Positions 26,868 to 34,815 of a stretch of DNA of 46,830 bases are shown here, in pieces; positions within the stretch are counted from its first letter, which is position 1, and every line of letters begins with the position of its first letter. Made by a program: the position numbers and the translations under genes. The notes below the pieces were generated by a model that did no database searches, was not told where the DNA came from, and saw only the letters and a program-made list of their open reading frames with translations. The stretch is from Comamonadaceae bacterium (lineage in GTDB: Bacteria > Pseudomonadota > Gammaproteobacteria > Burkholderiales > Burkholderiaceae_C): the NCBI GenBank assembly GCA_947452785.1, contig CANGDZ010000021.1, forward strand, positions 1 through 46,830, in the 5' to 3' direction.

Positions 26868-27518
26868 ATGCTCAAACTCTGCGGCTTTGCAGCCAGCAAT
26901 TACCACAACAAAGTCAAATTCGCCTTGCTTGAAAAAGGCGTTCCCTTTGAAGAAGAGCTGGCTTGGGTCGGCCAAACCGATGCCGCTGCCAGCCCCTTGG
27001 GCAAAGTGCCCTACCTCAAAACCGAGCAAGGCGCGCTGTGCGAGTCGGCCGTGATGCTGGAATACATCGAACAGCATTACCCGCAAAACCCGCTGCTACC
27101 TGCTGACCCGTTTGCGGCGGCCAAGGTGCGCGAGTTGGCGTTGTTTCTGGACTTGCACTTGGAGTTGGTGGCACGCAACCTGTACCCCGAAGCGTTTTTT
27201 GGCGGCAAGGTCAGCGACTCGGTGAAAGAAAAAGTCGGCGCGCAACTGGAAAAGAACGTGGCTGCTTTTGCCAACTTGGCCAAGTTCTCGCCTTTCGTGG
27301 CGGGCGACACCCTGAGCTTGGCCGACTGCGCCGCCGTGACGCACCTGCCCCTGATCTCCGGTGCCACCAAGCTCATTTACGGCAAAGACTTTTTGGCCGC
27401 ATTGCCTGCGCGCGATTACCTGAAGATGATGGGCGAGCGCCCCCACATGCAAACCATCAATGCCGACCGCAAAGCGAATATGGAGTTGATGATGTCGCGC
27501 ATGAAGGCCAAGCCTTAA
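26868..27518 (+). CDS. Glutathione S-transferase family protein
   Basis: A 216-residue cytosolic GST: thioredoxin-like N-terminal domain (MLKLCGFAASNYHNKVKFAL, residues 1-20; cis-Pro region GKVPYLKTEQGALCESAVMLEYIE at about 44-67 with the ES pair that holds glutathione) and a helical C-terminal domain from about 85 with VAGDTLSLADCAAVTHL, the N-capping box. The N-terminal SNY could supply the active Ser or Tyr. The ATG at 26868 has GGAG six bases before it; two other ATGs lie just upstream. Substrate unknown. It stands 72 bases after acoR on the same strand. Confidence 0.88.
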   Translation: MLKLCGFAASNYHNKVKFALLEKGVPFEEELAWVGQTDAAASPLGKVPYLKTEQGALCESAVMLEYIEQHYPQNPLLPADPFAAAKVRELALFLDLHLELVARNLYPEAFFGGKVSDSVKEKVGAQLEKNVAAFANLAKFSPFVAGDTLSLADCAAVTHLPLISGATKLIYGKDFLAALPARDYLKMMGERPHMQTINADRKANMELMMSRMKAKP

Positions 27519-27543
27519 CGCAGAAACGACCTCATGCTCAGTA

Positions 27544-27579
27544 ACGTGGCGGCCTGAAAACCCCAGGACCTCGCCACGT
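27544..27579. terminator. Stem-loop after the GST gene
   Basis: Perfect 8-bp arms ACGTGGCG (27544-27551) and CGCCACGT (27572-27579) enclose a second short stem CCTG/CAGG. It starts 25 bases after the GST stop. There is no T-run on either strand next to it, so it is not a classical intrinsic terminator; it may stabilise the 3' end or be a regulatory RNA structure. Confidence 0.4.
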
Positions 27580-27596
27580 AACACCGCGCAGCGCAC

Positions 27597-27629
27597 GCTT
27601 TTTCCGCTTTGCACAAAAGCGGCAAAAGC
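27597..27629. other. Long A/T-flanked hairpin before the DksA-like gene
   Basis: GCTTTT-T-CCGCTTT-GCACA-AAAGCGG-C-AAAAGC forms a 13-pair stem with one mismatch and a five-base loop. Read on the minus strand it is followed by few U residues outside the stem, so terminator activity is uncertain. It lies between the GST and DksA-like genes, about 70 bases before the latter's start, and could belong to its 5' leader. The 27519-27697 gap otherwise holds no gene that I can see. Confidence 0.45.
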
Positions 27630-27697
27630 TTGACGCGGCTCAATATTGCGCCGCTGAACAAGGCCTACGATGAACACTTATTTACGAGGTTTCATCC

Positions 27698-28084
27698 ATG
27701 ACCCAGCATTCCACCCCCCCCGACAACCAAGCCGCATTGCGTGACCAATTGCTGGCACAGCGCGCAGAACTGCTGGAGCGCATGGCTTATGAGCGTGGCG
27801 GTGTCATGGGCCGTGCCGAAGTAGCGGCTACGCAGTACGAAACTGCCTCCAGCGACAACGCCCAGCTGCGCACCGAGCGCGAAACCAACTTTGCCATGAG
27901 CGAACACGAGACCGCCGAACTGGCTGACATCGACCGTGCCTTGGAACTGATGGACAAGGGCGATTACGGCACTTGCATTGACTGCGAGGTCACGATCCCC
28001 GTGGCACGCCTGATGGCCACACCCACCGCATTGCGCTGTATCGCCTGCCAGTCGGCGCACGAATCGCACCACCCCCAGATTTAA
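27698..28084 (+). CDS. DksA/TraR-type C4 zinc-finger protein
   Basis: DksA/TraR proteins insert a coiled coil into the RNA polymerase secondary channel and alter initiation, often with ppGpp. This 128-residue member has an N-terminal coiled coil (about 10-85) and a four-cysteine finger: Cys93, Cys96, Cys114, Cys117 (GTCIDC ... RCIACQ). It is shorter than DksA proper (about 150 residues). The coiled-coil tip lacks an obvious DxxDxA motif, though ELADIDRALELMDKGDYG near the finger is conserved in the family. The next gene follows after 20 bases, so the pair is likely cotranscribed. Confidence 0.87.
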   Translation: MTQHSTPPDNQAALRDQLLAQRAELLERMAYERGGVMGRAEVAATQYETASSDNAQLRTERETNFAMSEHETAELADIDRALELMDKGDYGTCIDCEVTIPVARLMATPTALRCIACQSAHESHHPQI

Positions 28085-28104
28085 AGCAACCAAGAGGAAT
28101 TTCA

Positions 28105-28482
28105 ATGTCTACTTTTCACGCCGTCGTCTGGATCGATCACACCGAGGCCCATGTCGCCATGTTCGACAAAGAGCATGTGGAAACCCAGCGCATTCGCTCG
28201 CGCAGTCACCACAAGCACCAAGGCAAGGGTGCCGACCTGAGCGCCCTGTTCAGCGACGTGGCCAACGCCTTGGTGGGTTGCAAAGAAATTTTGCTGACCG
28301 GTCCCGGCTTGGCGCGTCAACAATTTCGCGACTGGTGCATTCAGCACCACCACGCCACCGCAGCCAGCATTGTGGACAGCGTGACCACCGATCACCCCAG
28401 CGACGCGCAACTGGTGGCCATGGCCAAGCAGTACTTCAAGAAGTTCGACAACATGGCCGCCGACCCGTCCATGACGTCCTGA
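28105..28482 (+). CDS. Small eRF1-domain-like protein ('translational machinery protein')
   Basis: The 125-residue product starts with HAVVWIDHTEAHVAMF and ends with SIVDSVTTDHPSDAQLVAMAKQYFKKFD, a pattern seen in small bacterial proteins related to the C-terminal domain of archaeal/eukaryotic release factor 1 (the baeRF group) and often labelled translational machinery protein. The middle has a His/Lys-rich loop (SHHKHQGKG). No catalytic GGQ motif is present, so it cannot release peptides itself; ribosome-associated roles are only inference. GAGGAA precedes the ATG and it closely follows the DksA-like gene. Confidence 0.65.
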   Translation: MSTFHAVVWIDHTEAHVAMFDKEHVETQRIRSRSHHKHQGKGADLSALFSDVANALVGCKEILLTGPGLARQQFRDWCIQHHHATAASIVDSVTTDHPSDAQLVAMAKQYFKKFDNMAADPSMTS

Positions 28483-28524
28483 AATCGGGCCACTCGCTGG
28501 CGCACGCCAAGCCCTGAGGCTGCT

Positions 28525-28950
28525 ATGCTGACGGGCATGAAAAGCCTTTTCCACTTCGCCTTCAACGTCACCGACTTGGATGAAGCGCGCCGCTTTTATG
28601 GCGGCGTTTTAGCTTGCCAAGAAGGCCGTAGCACCGCCACCTGGGTGGACTTTGATTTCTTCGGCCATCAAATCTCTTTGCATTTGGGTACGCCGTTTCC
28701 CACCTCGGCCACAGGCCATGTGGGTGAGTACTTGGTACCCATGCCGCATTTCGGTTTGATTATGCAAAAAGCCGACTGGCAAGCGCTGGCCGACCGCCTG
28801 CAAGCGGCAGCCACGGCGTTTGTCATCGCACCGCATCTGCGTTTTGCCGGTCTGCCTGGCGAGCAGTGGACCATGTTTTTTCTAGACCCTTTCGGCAACC
28901 CGATCGAGGTCAAGGGTTTTGAATCCCTGGAGACGGTTTACGCCAGCTGA
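28525..28950 (+). CDS. VOC-superfamily (glyoxalase/dioxygenase fold) protein
   Basis: A 141-residue single-domain vicinal-oxygen-chelate protein: two beta-alpha-beta-beta-beta modules with FHFAFNVTDLDEARRFY at the start and WTMFFLDPFGNPIEVKGF at the end. His in the first module (HFAFNV), His in the second strand set (HQISLHLG) and the C-terminal Glu (IEVKGF) would be metal ligands. Members range from glyoxalase to resistance proteins and extradiol enzymes, so the reaction is unknown. ATG 28525 has GAGG at good spacing; 28537 is an alternative. It overlaps the convergent FAH-family gene by 13 bases. Confidence 0.82.
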   Translation: MLTGMKSLFHFAFNVTDLDEARRFYGGVLACQEGRSTATWVDFDFFGHQISLHLGTPFPTSATGHVGEYLVPMPHFGLIMQKADWQALADRLQAAATAFVIAPHLRFAGLPGEQWTMFFLDPFGNPIEVKGFESLETVYAS

Positions 28951-29945
28951 ACGATCTCTTGATCGATGGCGCCAAACAGGCTTTCGCCCTTTTTGCCTTT
29001 GACTTCAATGCGGATCGTGTCGCCAAACTTCATGAACTCGGTGCTCGGCTTGCCGTCCAAAATGGTCTCAATGGCACGCTTTTCGGCAATGCAGCTGTAG
29101 CCCTTGGGCCACTCGGGGTGTCCGTCCACGTCCACACTTTTGTTGCTCACCGTGCCGCTGCCCACCACGGAGCCGGCGCGCACGTTGCGGGTTTTGCAAA
29201 TGTGCGCAATCAGTTGGCCAAAGTGAAATGTCATTTCAGGCCCGGCTTCGCACAGCCCCACCTTGCGGCCGTTCCAAGTGGACTGCACCGTCAAATTCAA
29301 ACGCCCATGATCCCAGGCATCACCCAACTCGTCGAGCGTCACGGCCACGGGGCTGAATGCGGTGGCTGGCTTGCTTTGAAAAAAGCCAAAGCCCTTGGCC
29401 AATTCGCTCGGAATCAGGTTGCGCAAACTCACATCGTTGGCGATCATCACCAGGCGAATACCCTCCAGCGCCTCATCAGCGCTTGTAGCCATGGGTATAT
29501 CGCCCGTGATCACGGCAATTTCAGTTTCAAAGTCGATGCCAAACGCTTCGTCGCGGCACACCACATCATCGCAAGGGCCGATAAAGTCGTCGCTTCCGCC
29601 TTGGTACATCAAAGGGTCTTGGTAAAAACTCTGCGGCACTTCGGACTGGCGCGCGGCGCGCACCAACTCCACATGGTTTAGGTAGGCTGAACCGTCGGCC
29701 CACTGGTACGCGCGCGGCAAAGGGGCCATGCATTGCTTGGGGTCAAAAGGGAAAGCGTGACGCGCCTTGCCGCTGTTCAGGGCCTGGTACAGGTCCTCCA
29801 ATTGCGGGGAGATGAAATTCCAATCGTCCAGCAATTGCTGCATGCGGGTGGCGATGCCCGTCGCATAATGGGCAGTGGTCAAATCGCGGGACACAACGAC
29901 CAGTTGTCCGTCACGTGAACCGTCTTTGTAGGTGGCTAATTTCAT
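28938..29945 (-). CDS. Fumarylacetoacetate hydrolase-family protein
   Basis: FAH-family enzymes hydrolyse, decarboxylate or isomerise acylpyruvate-type products of aromatic breakdown. The 335-residue protein has an N-terminal cap (about 1-90) and the FAH core with metal ligands in FGIDFETEIAVITGD (an E-x-E pair) and the downstream VMIANDVSLRN Asp, plus AGPEMTFHFGQLIAHI and AGSVVGSGTVSNKS. It is longer than fumarylpyruvate hydrolases, so a fumarylacetoacetase-like or other acylpyruvase role is possible. Divergent from an IclR regulator, a class that often controls aromatic pathways. Confidence 0.86.
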   Translation of the reverse strand: MKLATYKDGSRDGQLVVVSRDLTTAHYATGIATRMQQLLDDWNFISPQLEDLYQALNSGKARHAFPFDPKQCMAPLPRAYQWADGSAYLNHVELVRAARQSEVPQSFYQDPLMYQGGSDDFIGPCDDVVCRDEAFGIDFETEIAVITGDIPMATSADEALEGIRLVMIANDVSLRNLIPSELAKGFGFFQSKPATAFSPVAVTLDELGDAWDHGRLNLTVQSTWNGRKVGLCEAGPEMTFHFGQLIAHICKTRNVRAGSVVGSGTVSNKSVDVDGHPEWPKGYSCIAEKRAIETILDGKPSTEFMKFGDTIRIEVKGKKGESLFGAIDQEIVQLA

Positions 29946-30008
29946 GGGCTTGATGTCTTTTGTAAAGCGAATCCGCTACAGTGGGGGTCACGCCGCAGAT
30001 TACGCATT

Positions 30009-30024
30009 GTTAAACTAATTTAAC
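30009..30024. promoter_or_regulatory. Inverted repeat between the FAH-family and IclR genes
   Basis: GTTAAA-CTAA-TTTAAC is a perfect 6-4-6 inverted repeat midway between the divergent FAH-family and IclR genes, in an AT-rich stretch with further AACTAA copies (around 30022 and 30033). It is a natural candidate for the IclR operator controlling both genes. Confidence 0.55.
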
Positions 30025-30049
30025 TAAACGAAACTACATTCTAGTGGAT

Positions 30050-30865
30050 ATGGACGAAACGCGCAGCCCTGCCAATGACAAGGAACGAGCCGGCATTCAA
30101 TCGGTTGAAGTGGGTTTTGCCCTGCTCGACGTCCTGGCCAACGCGCCCGCGCCCTTGATGCTGCGAGACTTGGCAGGCGCAGCCGGCATGAGCGCGGCCA
30201 AAGCGCACCGCTATCTGGTGAGCTTTCAGCGTTTGGGCCTGGTGGTGCAAGACACCTCTAACACCCGCTACGAGCTGGGTCCAGCCACCTTGCGCTTGGG
30301 CTTGTCCACCTTGTCCCGCCTGGACGCCGTGAAGATGGCGCGCGAACGCTTGCCCGCCTTAATGGGCGCCATAAGCCATACCTTAGCTCTGGCAGTCTGG
30401 GGCAACCGTGGGCCGACCCTGGTGCATTGGCAGGAGTCGCCCTTGGCGGTATCGGTGAATTTGCGCCTGGGCGACGTCATGCCCTTGCTGTCTTCGGCCA
30501 CGGGCCGCTGCTTTACCGCCTTTTTAAGCCCCGAAGGCCAGTTGGACAAGCTGACGCCTTTGCTGAAAGAAGAAATGGCCTTGGCCCACAAACTCGGCCG
30601 TGCCGATGTGCCGGCCACGTTGGCGGCCGTGCGGGCCTTGCAAACCGAAACGCGCCAACAGGGCTTGGGTCGCGTGGTGAACGTGCTGCTGCCTGGCGTC
30701 TCAGGACTGTGCGCACCGGTGTTTGATGCCGACCAGCATCTGGCGCTCGGTGTGGTGGCGCTGGGATCTTCGGCCAGTTTTGACGCATCGCTTCAAGGGC
30801 CTGTGGTGCAGTCTCTGCTGCAGATGACGCGCCAGCTGTCGCAAGACCTGGGTCACCGGGCTTGA
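30050..30865 (+). CDS. IclR-family transcriptional regulator
   Basis: A 271-residue regulator: N-terminal winged HTH (SVEVGFALLDVLANAPAPLMLRDLA, with AAGMSAAKAHRYLVSFQRLGLV as the recognition part, about 14-70) and the C-terminal IclR effector domain (about 85-255), including GRCFTAFLSPE and VSGLCAPVFD. IclR proteins often sense aromatic acids or central metabolites. The ATG at 30050 is two codons after a GTG at 30044 in the same frame; neither has a clear ribosome-binding site. Divergent from the FAH-family hydrolase, which is the likely target, with an inverted repeat between. Confidence 0.88.
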   Translation: MDETRSPANDKERAGIQSVEVGFALLDVLANAPAPLMLRDLAGAAGMSAAKAHRYLVSFQRLGLVVQDTSNTRYELGPATLRLGLSTLSRLDAVKMARERLPALMGAISHTLALAVWGNRGPTLVHWQESPLAVSVNLRLGDVMPLLSSATGRCFTAFLSPEGQLDKLTPLLKEEMALAHKLGRADVPATLAAVRALQTETRQQGLGRVVNVLLPGVSGLCAPVFDADQHLALGVVALGSSASFDASLQGPVVQSLLQMTRQLSQDLGHRA

Positions 30866-30885
30866 GTCAGCAAGGAGTTGTTCGC

Positions 30886-31998
30886 ATGAGCCAGCACGCG
30901 ACAGGGCCCTCACTGGCCGCCTTAGGTGTCATCACCGCCTTGGTTGCGGGGGTTCACTTGGCCCTGCTGCTGGGCGGGCCAGACAGCTTGCGCGTATCGC
31001 TCAAGCCGCAAGTCACACGCACCCAGACCTTTCAAACCCGCAGCATGGAAGCGCCCCAGACCAGCGCAGCGCCTGCGCCGGTTCAACGCACCAAACCACC
31101 GCGCGCCCCACCTCAGCCCGCCACCATGCCGCCCACGCGCCCCACTGAGCTGGCCGTGGCCACGGAAGCCCTGCCTGTCGTCTCGGAAGCTGTCGCACCC
31201 ACGAACAGCGAGAGTTCCAGTCAAGTCGCCGCCCACACCCCACCGCCACCGCCACCGCCACCGCCACCGCCGCCGCCACAGCTTGAACCTTTGCCGCCCG
31301 TCACGCCAGCGCCCATGGCCTTGGCGGTGGGCGCCTTGCCCCCATCCACACTGATCGGCTACAAACTCACCGGTCAAGAGCGGGGGCTGACCTACTACGC
31401 CAGCGGCGAGTTGCGCTGGCAGCACAACCCCACGGACTATGCAGCGAGTCTGACCATCAAAGCGTTTTTGATTGGCTCACGTGTTTTTTCCAGCGTGGGC
31501 AGCGTGGGCCCGCAGGGCTTGATGCCTGTGCGCCATGGCGACAAATGGCGCGGCGAGAAAGCCACCCACTTTGATGCCGAGAACCACCGCATCATCTTCA
31601 GCAACAACAAACCCAGTGTCGACTTGCAGCCGGGCGCGCAAGACCAGGTCAGCCTGTATGTCCAATTGGCGGCAGCCATGGCCGGGGACCCTGAACGCTA
31701 CAAACCGGGCAGCAGCGTCAGCATCCAAACGGCCACCATCAACGATGCTGTGCCTTGGACTTTGACCCTGCAATCCGAAGAGACCTTGCAAGTGGACGGC
31801 AAGCCCATGCTGACCACCAAATGGGTGTGCTTGCCGCGTGGCAAATTCGACACCCAGGTCGAGCTGTGGCTGTCGCGTGCACAGGCATGGATGCCGGTGC
31901 GCATTCGTATCACACAGGTCAGCGGCAGCTTCATCGACATGGCCATGGACAGCATCCAACCCCTGGCACCCTTGGTCAGCGCACCCGCTGCCAACTGA
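30886..31998 (+). CDS. DUF3108 protein with membrane anchor and poly-proline linker
   Basis: A 370-residue protein built like TonB in outline: an N-terminal membrane helix (about 10-30, LAALGVITALVAGVHLALLL), a long Pro/Ala-rich periplasmic linker (about 50-145) that includes a run of 13 prolines, then a DUF3108 domain (about 150-365, IGYKLTGQERGLTYYASGELRW at its start). DUF3108 domains are periplasmic lipid- or envelope-associated folds of unknown role. AAGGAG lies eight bases before the ATG. It follows the IclR gene by 20 bases. The poly-Pro run implies EF-P-dependent translation. Confidence 0.82.
   Translation: MSQHATGPSLAALGVITALVAGVHLALLLGGPDSLRVSLKPQVTRTQTFQTRSMEAPQTSAAPAPVQRTKPPRAPPQPATMPPTRPTELAVATEALPVVSEAVAPTNSESSSQVAAHTPPPPPPPPPPPPPQLEPLPPVTPAPMALAVGALPPSTLIGYKLTGQERGLTYYASGELRWQHNPTDYAASLTIKAFLIGSRVFSSVGSVGPQGLMPVRHGDKWRGEKATHFDAENHRIIFSNNKPSVDLQPGAQDQVSLYVQLAAAMAGDPERYKPGSSVSIQTATINDAVPWTLTLQSEETLQVDGKPMLTTKWVCLPRGKFDTQVELWLSRAQAWMPVRIRITQVSGSFIDMAMDSIQPLAPLVSAPAAN
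31240..31269. repeat. (CCACCG)5 microsatellite coding for poly-proline
   Basis: Five perfect tandem copies of the hexamer CCACCG, followed by CCGCCGCCA, encode most of the proline run in the DUF3108 protein. Hexamer copy changes keep the frame and would lengthen or shorten the linker by two prolines each, so this is a likely length-variable site between strains. Confidence 0.85.
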
Positions 31999-32031
31999 AT
32001 AACCCTTGGCACTTGAAATAATCTCGGATGG

Positions 32032-32057
32032 ACTCAACTGCAAGGTCAAAGTTGAGT
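32032..32057 (+). promoter_or_regulatory. Leader hairpin before the DUF3567 gene
   Basis: Perfect 8-bp arms ACTCAACT (32032-32039) and AGTTGAGT (32050-32057) separated by ten bases, ending 12 bases before the DUF3567 start. The 3' arm contains the GAG/TGAG that would otherwise serve as ribosome-binding site, so the hairpin could limit translation. It could equally be a DNA operator. Confidence 0.5.
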
Positions 32058-32069
32058 GAGAATGACACC

Positions 32070-32348
32070 ATGAACCTGCTTTACGAATCTGATTCTTTCA
32101 CCGTGATGCACATGCTGGCCAACGACGAGGGCGAGGCCGCCATCGCCAAAGGCCCTGTACTGGAACGCCACGGCTTTGAAATCGTCGACAAGCGCTCGGG
32201 CAAAGAGGTTTACCTGGACGGCTCTTGGGCTGAGATGTTCCAGCAGCACATCCATGCCTGGCAGCAACAAACGCCCACGCAAGAAGAAGTGGAAGACACG
32301 CTGGAAAGCTACGCCGGTCTGGCGCAGCAACCGGTGGTCGTTCACTGA
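32070..32348 (+). CDS. DUF3567 protein
   Basis: A 92-residue cytosolic protein of DUF3567, a family largely confined to Burkholderiales: MNLLYESDSFTVMHM at the start, GFEIVDKRSGKEVYLDGSWAEMF in the middle, and a TQEEVEDTLESYAGLAQQPVVVH tail. Function unknown. The start at 32070 gives the family N-terminus; the frame runs 14 codons further upstream through the hairpin. It has its own leader with a perfect inverted repeat. Its presence supports the Burkholderiales assignment. Confidence 0.86.
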   Translation: MNLLYESDSFTVMHMLANDEGEAAIAKGPVLERHGFEIVDKRSGKEVYLDGSWAEMFQQHIHAWQQQTPTQEEVEDTLESYAGLAQQPVVVH

Positions 32349-32374
32349 GCTTTCACTGACCCTTCATTGACGTT

Positions 32375-33484
32375 TCAATGCGGCTCGGTGGGGGCCACCC
32401 ACCAGGTGTACAGCGGCGACACAATCAGCAGCACTGCAACCAACCGGCACACTTGAAACGCCGTCACAACCGGCACACCCAACTCCAGCACCTTGGCGGT
32501 GATCGCCATCTCTGCAATGCCGCCCGGTGCCGTACCCAAAATTAGGGTCGCCGGATGCAAGCCTGTGATCTCGGCCATGGCCCAGCCCAGACCGGCTGAT
32601 GACACCATCATCAACAACGAACCCACCACCACAGAGACCATCCATTGCGGCGCGGTATGGATGAATTCTTTTTGAAAACGCACGCCCAGGCTGATGCCGA
32701 TCACCAACTGCGCGGCGTTGGAGAGTTCCGTCGGAATGGCCGTCCATTGCTGGCCTGACAACGTCACGCCCATGGACACCAACATGGCGCCCATGAACCA
32801 GGGGTTGGCCCGCTTGAGCCAGCGCATGACCCCAGCCCCAGCCCCGGTAGCCAGGGCCAACAGGAGCAAGCCTGGCCAATGCGCCACGCGCGTCCCCGGC
32901 AACAGTGCGCTGTTCACGTGCAAGCCCCAATGCGCCTGAAACCATTGCATACCAAAAGGCAGCAAAAGCACCACCAGCAAGAGCCGCATGCTGTGCGCGG
33001 CGGCGACCAAATCGGTCCGTGCGCCAGCCCGCTCGGCCAGCAAAGTCATCTCAGAAGCACCGCCGATGGCGCCCGAAAAATAGCTGGTGGCGCGAACCGC
33101 TTGGGCCGTGTAAGGCGCAGCGCCCTGCATGAGTTGTTCGGCATGCCTTTGATGCAACCAGACGCCAAAGCCATAGCCCAAAGCCAGGGCCCAGACAATG
33201 CCCAGCGCAATCGCCCACCACAAGCTCAGCACCAACGCGCCCACTTGCGGCGTGAAATACAAGCCCAGCGCCGTGCCAATGGTCCACTGCCCCGCATTGC
33301 GCAGCGCATCTGCGCTGCGCGTGGGCCAGCCCGCCAAAGAGCAGGCGGCAGTGGCCAGCATGGGGCCGATCATCCACGGAATGGGCGTGCGCAGCCACTG
33401 GCACAGCAAAGCTGCGCACAAGGCGACGCACAAGGTGAGCGTGATCTGCAGCGCGTCACGCCCGTTGAGATTCAGCCTTCTCAA
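32375..33484 (-). CDS. AbrB-family (Gly-rich duplication) membrane protein
   Basis: A 369-residue polytopic membrane protein with about ten helices arranged as two similar halves, each with a PWMIGPML/PWFMGAMLV-type helix; this internal duplication is the mark of the AbrB membrane family (PF05145, unrelated to the DNA-binding AbrB), sometimes annotated as ammonia monooxygenase-like. Function is not established; transport is likely. No ATG fits: a TTG at 33484 overlaps the aminotransferase stop as TTGA, which suggests coupling, and a later start is possible. It closes with a KVLELGVPVVTAFQVCRL helix. Confidence 0.78.
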   Translation of the reverse strand: MRRLNLNGRDALQITLTLCVALCAALLCQWLRTPIPWMIGPMLATAACSLAGWPTRSADALRNAGQWTIGTALGLYFTPQVGALVLSLWWAIALGIVWALALGYGFGVWLHQRHAEQLMQGAAPYTAQAVRATSYFSGAIGGASEMTLLAERAGARTDLVAAAHSMRLLLVVLLLPFGMQWFQAHWGLHVNSALLPGTRVAHWPGLLLLALATGAGAGVMRWLKRANPWFMGAMLVSMGVTLSGQQWTAIPTELSNAAQLVIGISLGVRFQKEFIHTAPQWMVSVVVGSLLMMVSSAGLGWAMAEITGLHPATLILGTAPGGIAEMAITAKVLELGVPVVTAFQVCRLVAVLLIVSPLYTWWVAPTEPH

Positions 33485-34815
33485 GCGTGGCGACGGATGC
33501 TGTCGGCCAACGTGCCCACCATCTGCTCGATCTGGGCCTTGTCGACCGTGAAGGCCGGACACAGCACCAGGTTGTCACCCGCCGCACGGATCAGCAGACC
33601 GTGGTGGTAACAGTCCAGGAAAATATTGAACGCACGCTTGCCCGGCGCACCGGCCATGGGCGCCAGCTCCACCGCACCGGCCAGGCCCAAGGTACGGATA
33701 CCGATCACATTGGGCAGGCCCTTGAAGGCCGCTTGCATGGCATCGCCCAGCACCGGGGCCATGGCGCCCGCGCGGGCAAACAAGTCCTCTTCTTTGAACA
33801 AGTTCAAAGTGGCAATGGCCGCGGCGCAGGCCACCGGGTGACCGGAGTAGGTGTAACCGTGGAAGAACTCGATCACATGCTCGGGCGAGCCCGCGTTCAT
33901 CATGCCGTCGTACAAGAAGTCGCGGCAGATCACGCCGCCCAAAGGAATCACGCCGTTGGTGACGCCCTTGGCAAAGTTGATCATGTCGGGCACCACGCCG
34001 TAATAGTCGGCAGCAAAGTTCGTCCCCATGCGGCCAAAACCGGAAATGACTTCATCGAAAATCAACAAAATGCCGTGCTTGTCGCAAATCTCGCGCAAGC
34101 GTTTGAGGTAACCCTGCGGTGGCAAATACCAGCCGGCAGAACCTGCCACCGGCTCGACGATGATGGCCGCCACGTTGCTCGGGTCGTGCAGCACCAAGAT
34201 GCGGTTTTCCAACTCGAGCAGCGGGTCTTCTTTCCACACCGGTTCTTGGTTATGGATGTAGGCGTTGTCTACCGGGTCGTGAATAAATCGCATGTGGTCC
34301 ACGCGCGGCAGCAACTGCGCGCCATACACCTTGCGGTTGGCGGGCAGGCCGCCCACGCTCATGCCGCCAAAGTTCACGCCGTGATAGCCTTTTTCTCGAC
34401 CAATGAAGATGTTGCGATGGCCCTCGCCGCGGGCGCGGTGATAGGCCAGCGCCACTTTCAAGGACGTGTCGGCCGCCTCGGAACCCGAGCTGCAAAACAG
34501 CACCTTGTTCAAGTCACCGGGCGCCAACTCGGCAATCATGGCGGCCGCTTGAAAGGCTTTGTCGTTGCTGACCTGGAACGCCGTGGCGTAGTCCAGCGTG
34601 TCCAGCTGCTTTTTGATTGCCTCATTGATCGGCTTGCGGTTGTGGCCCGCTGTCACGCACCACAGGCTGGAAATGCCGTCCAGGATTTTTTGCCCGTCGT
34701 GCGTGGTGAAGTTCAGGCCCTCAGCCGACACCACCACACGAGGGTCGCTACGAAACTGACGGTTGGCAGTGAAGGGCAACCACTGATGGTCCATGTTGAA
34801 GGTGGGTTGGGTCAT
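33481..34815 (-). CDS. Class III omega-amino acid:pyruvate aminotransferase
   Basis: A PLP enzyme that moves the amino group of beta-alanine or other omega-amines to pyruvate. The 444-residue product shows class III motifs: CSSGSEAADTSLK (phosphate cradle), LIFDEVISGFGRMG with Asp254 pairing with the pyridine nitrogen, and the Schiff-base Lys283 in MINFAKGVTNG. The N-terminus HQWLPFTANRQF is typical of the beta-alanine-pyruvate branch. The AbrB-family gene overlaps its stop and may move a related amine or acid. Divergent from purU. Confidence 0.9.
   Translation of the reverse strand: MTQPTFNMDHQWLPFTANRQFRSDPRVVVSAEGLNFTTHDGQKILDGISSLWCVTAGHNRKPINEAIKKQLDTLDYATAFQVSNDKAFQAAAMIAELAPGDLNKVLFCSSGSEAADTSLKVALAYHRARGEGHRNIFIGREKGYHGVNFGGMSVGGLPANRKVYGAQLLPRVDHMRFIHDPVDNAYIHNQEPVWKEDPLLELENRILVLHDPSNVAAIIVEPVAGSAGWYLPPQGYLKRLREICDKHGILLIFDEVISGFGRMGTNFAADYYGVVPDMINFAKGVTNGVIPLGGVICRDFLYDGMMNAGSPEHVIEFFHGYTYSGHPVACAAAIATLNLFKEEDLFARAGAMAPVLGDAMQAAFKGLPNVIGIRTLGLAGAVELAPMAGAPGKRAFNIFLDCYHHGLLIRAAGDNLVLCPAFTVDKAQIEQMVGTLADSIRRHA

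Noticed and set aside
31240..31280. CCACCG repeats as a CRISPR-like or intergenic repeat array
   Set aside because: The units are adjacent hexamers inside a coding frame giving poly-proline; there are no spacers.
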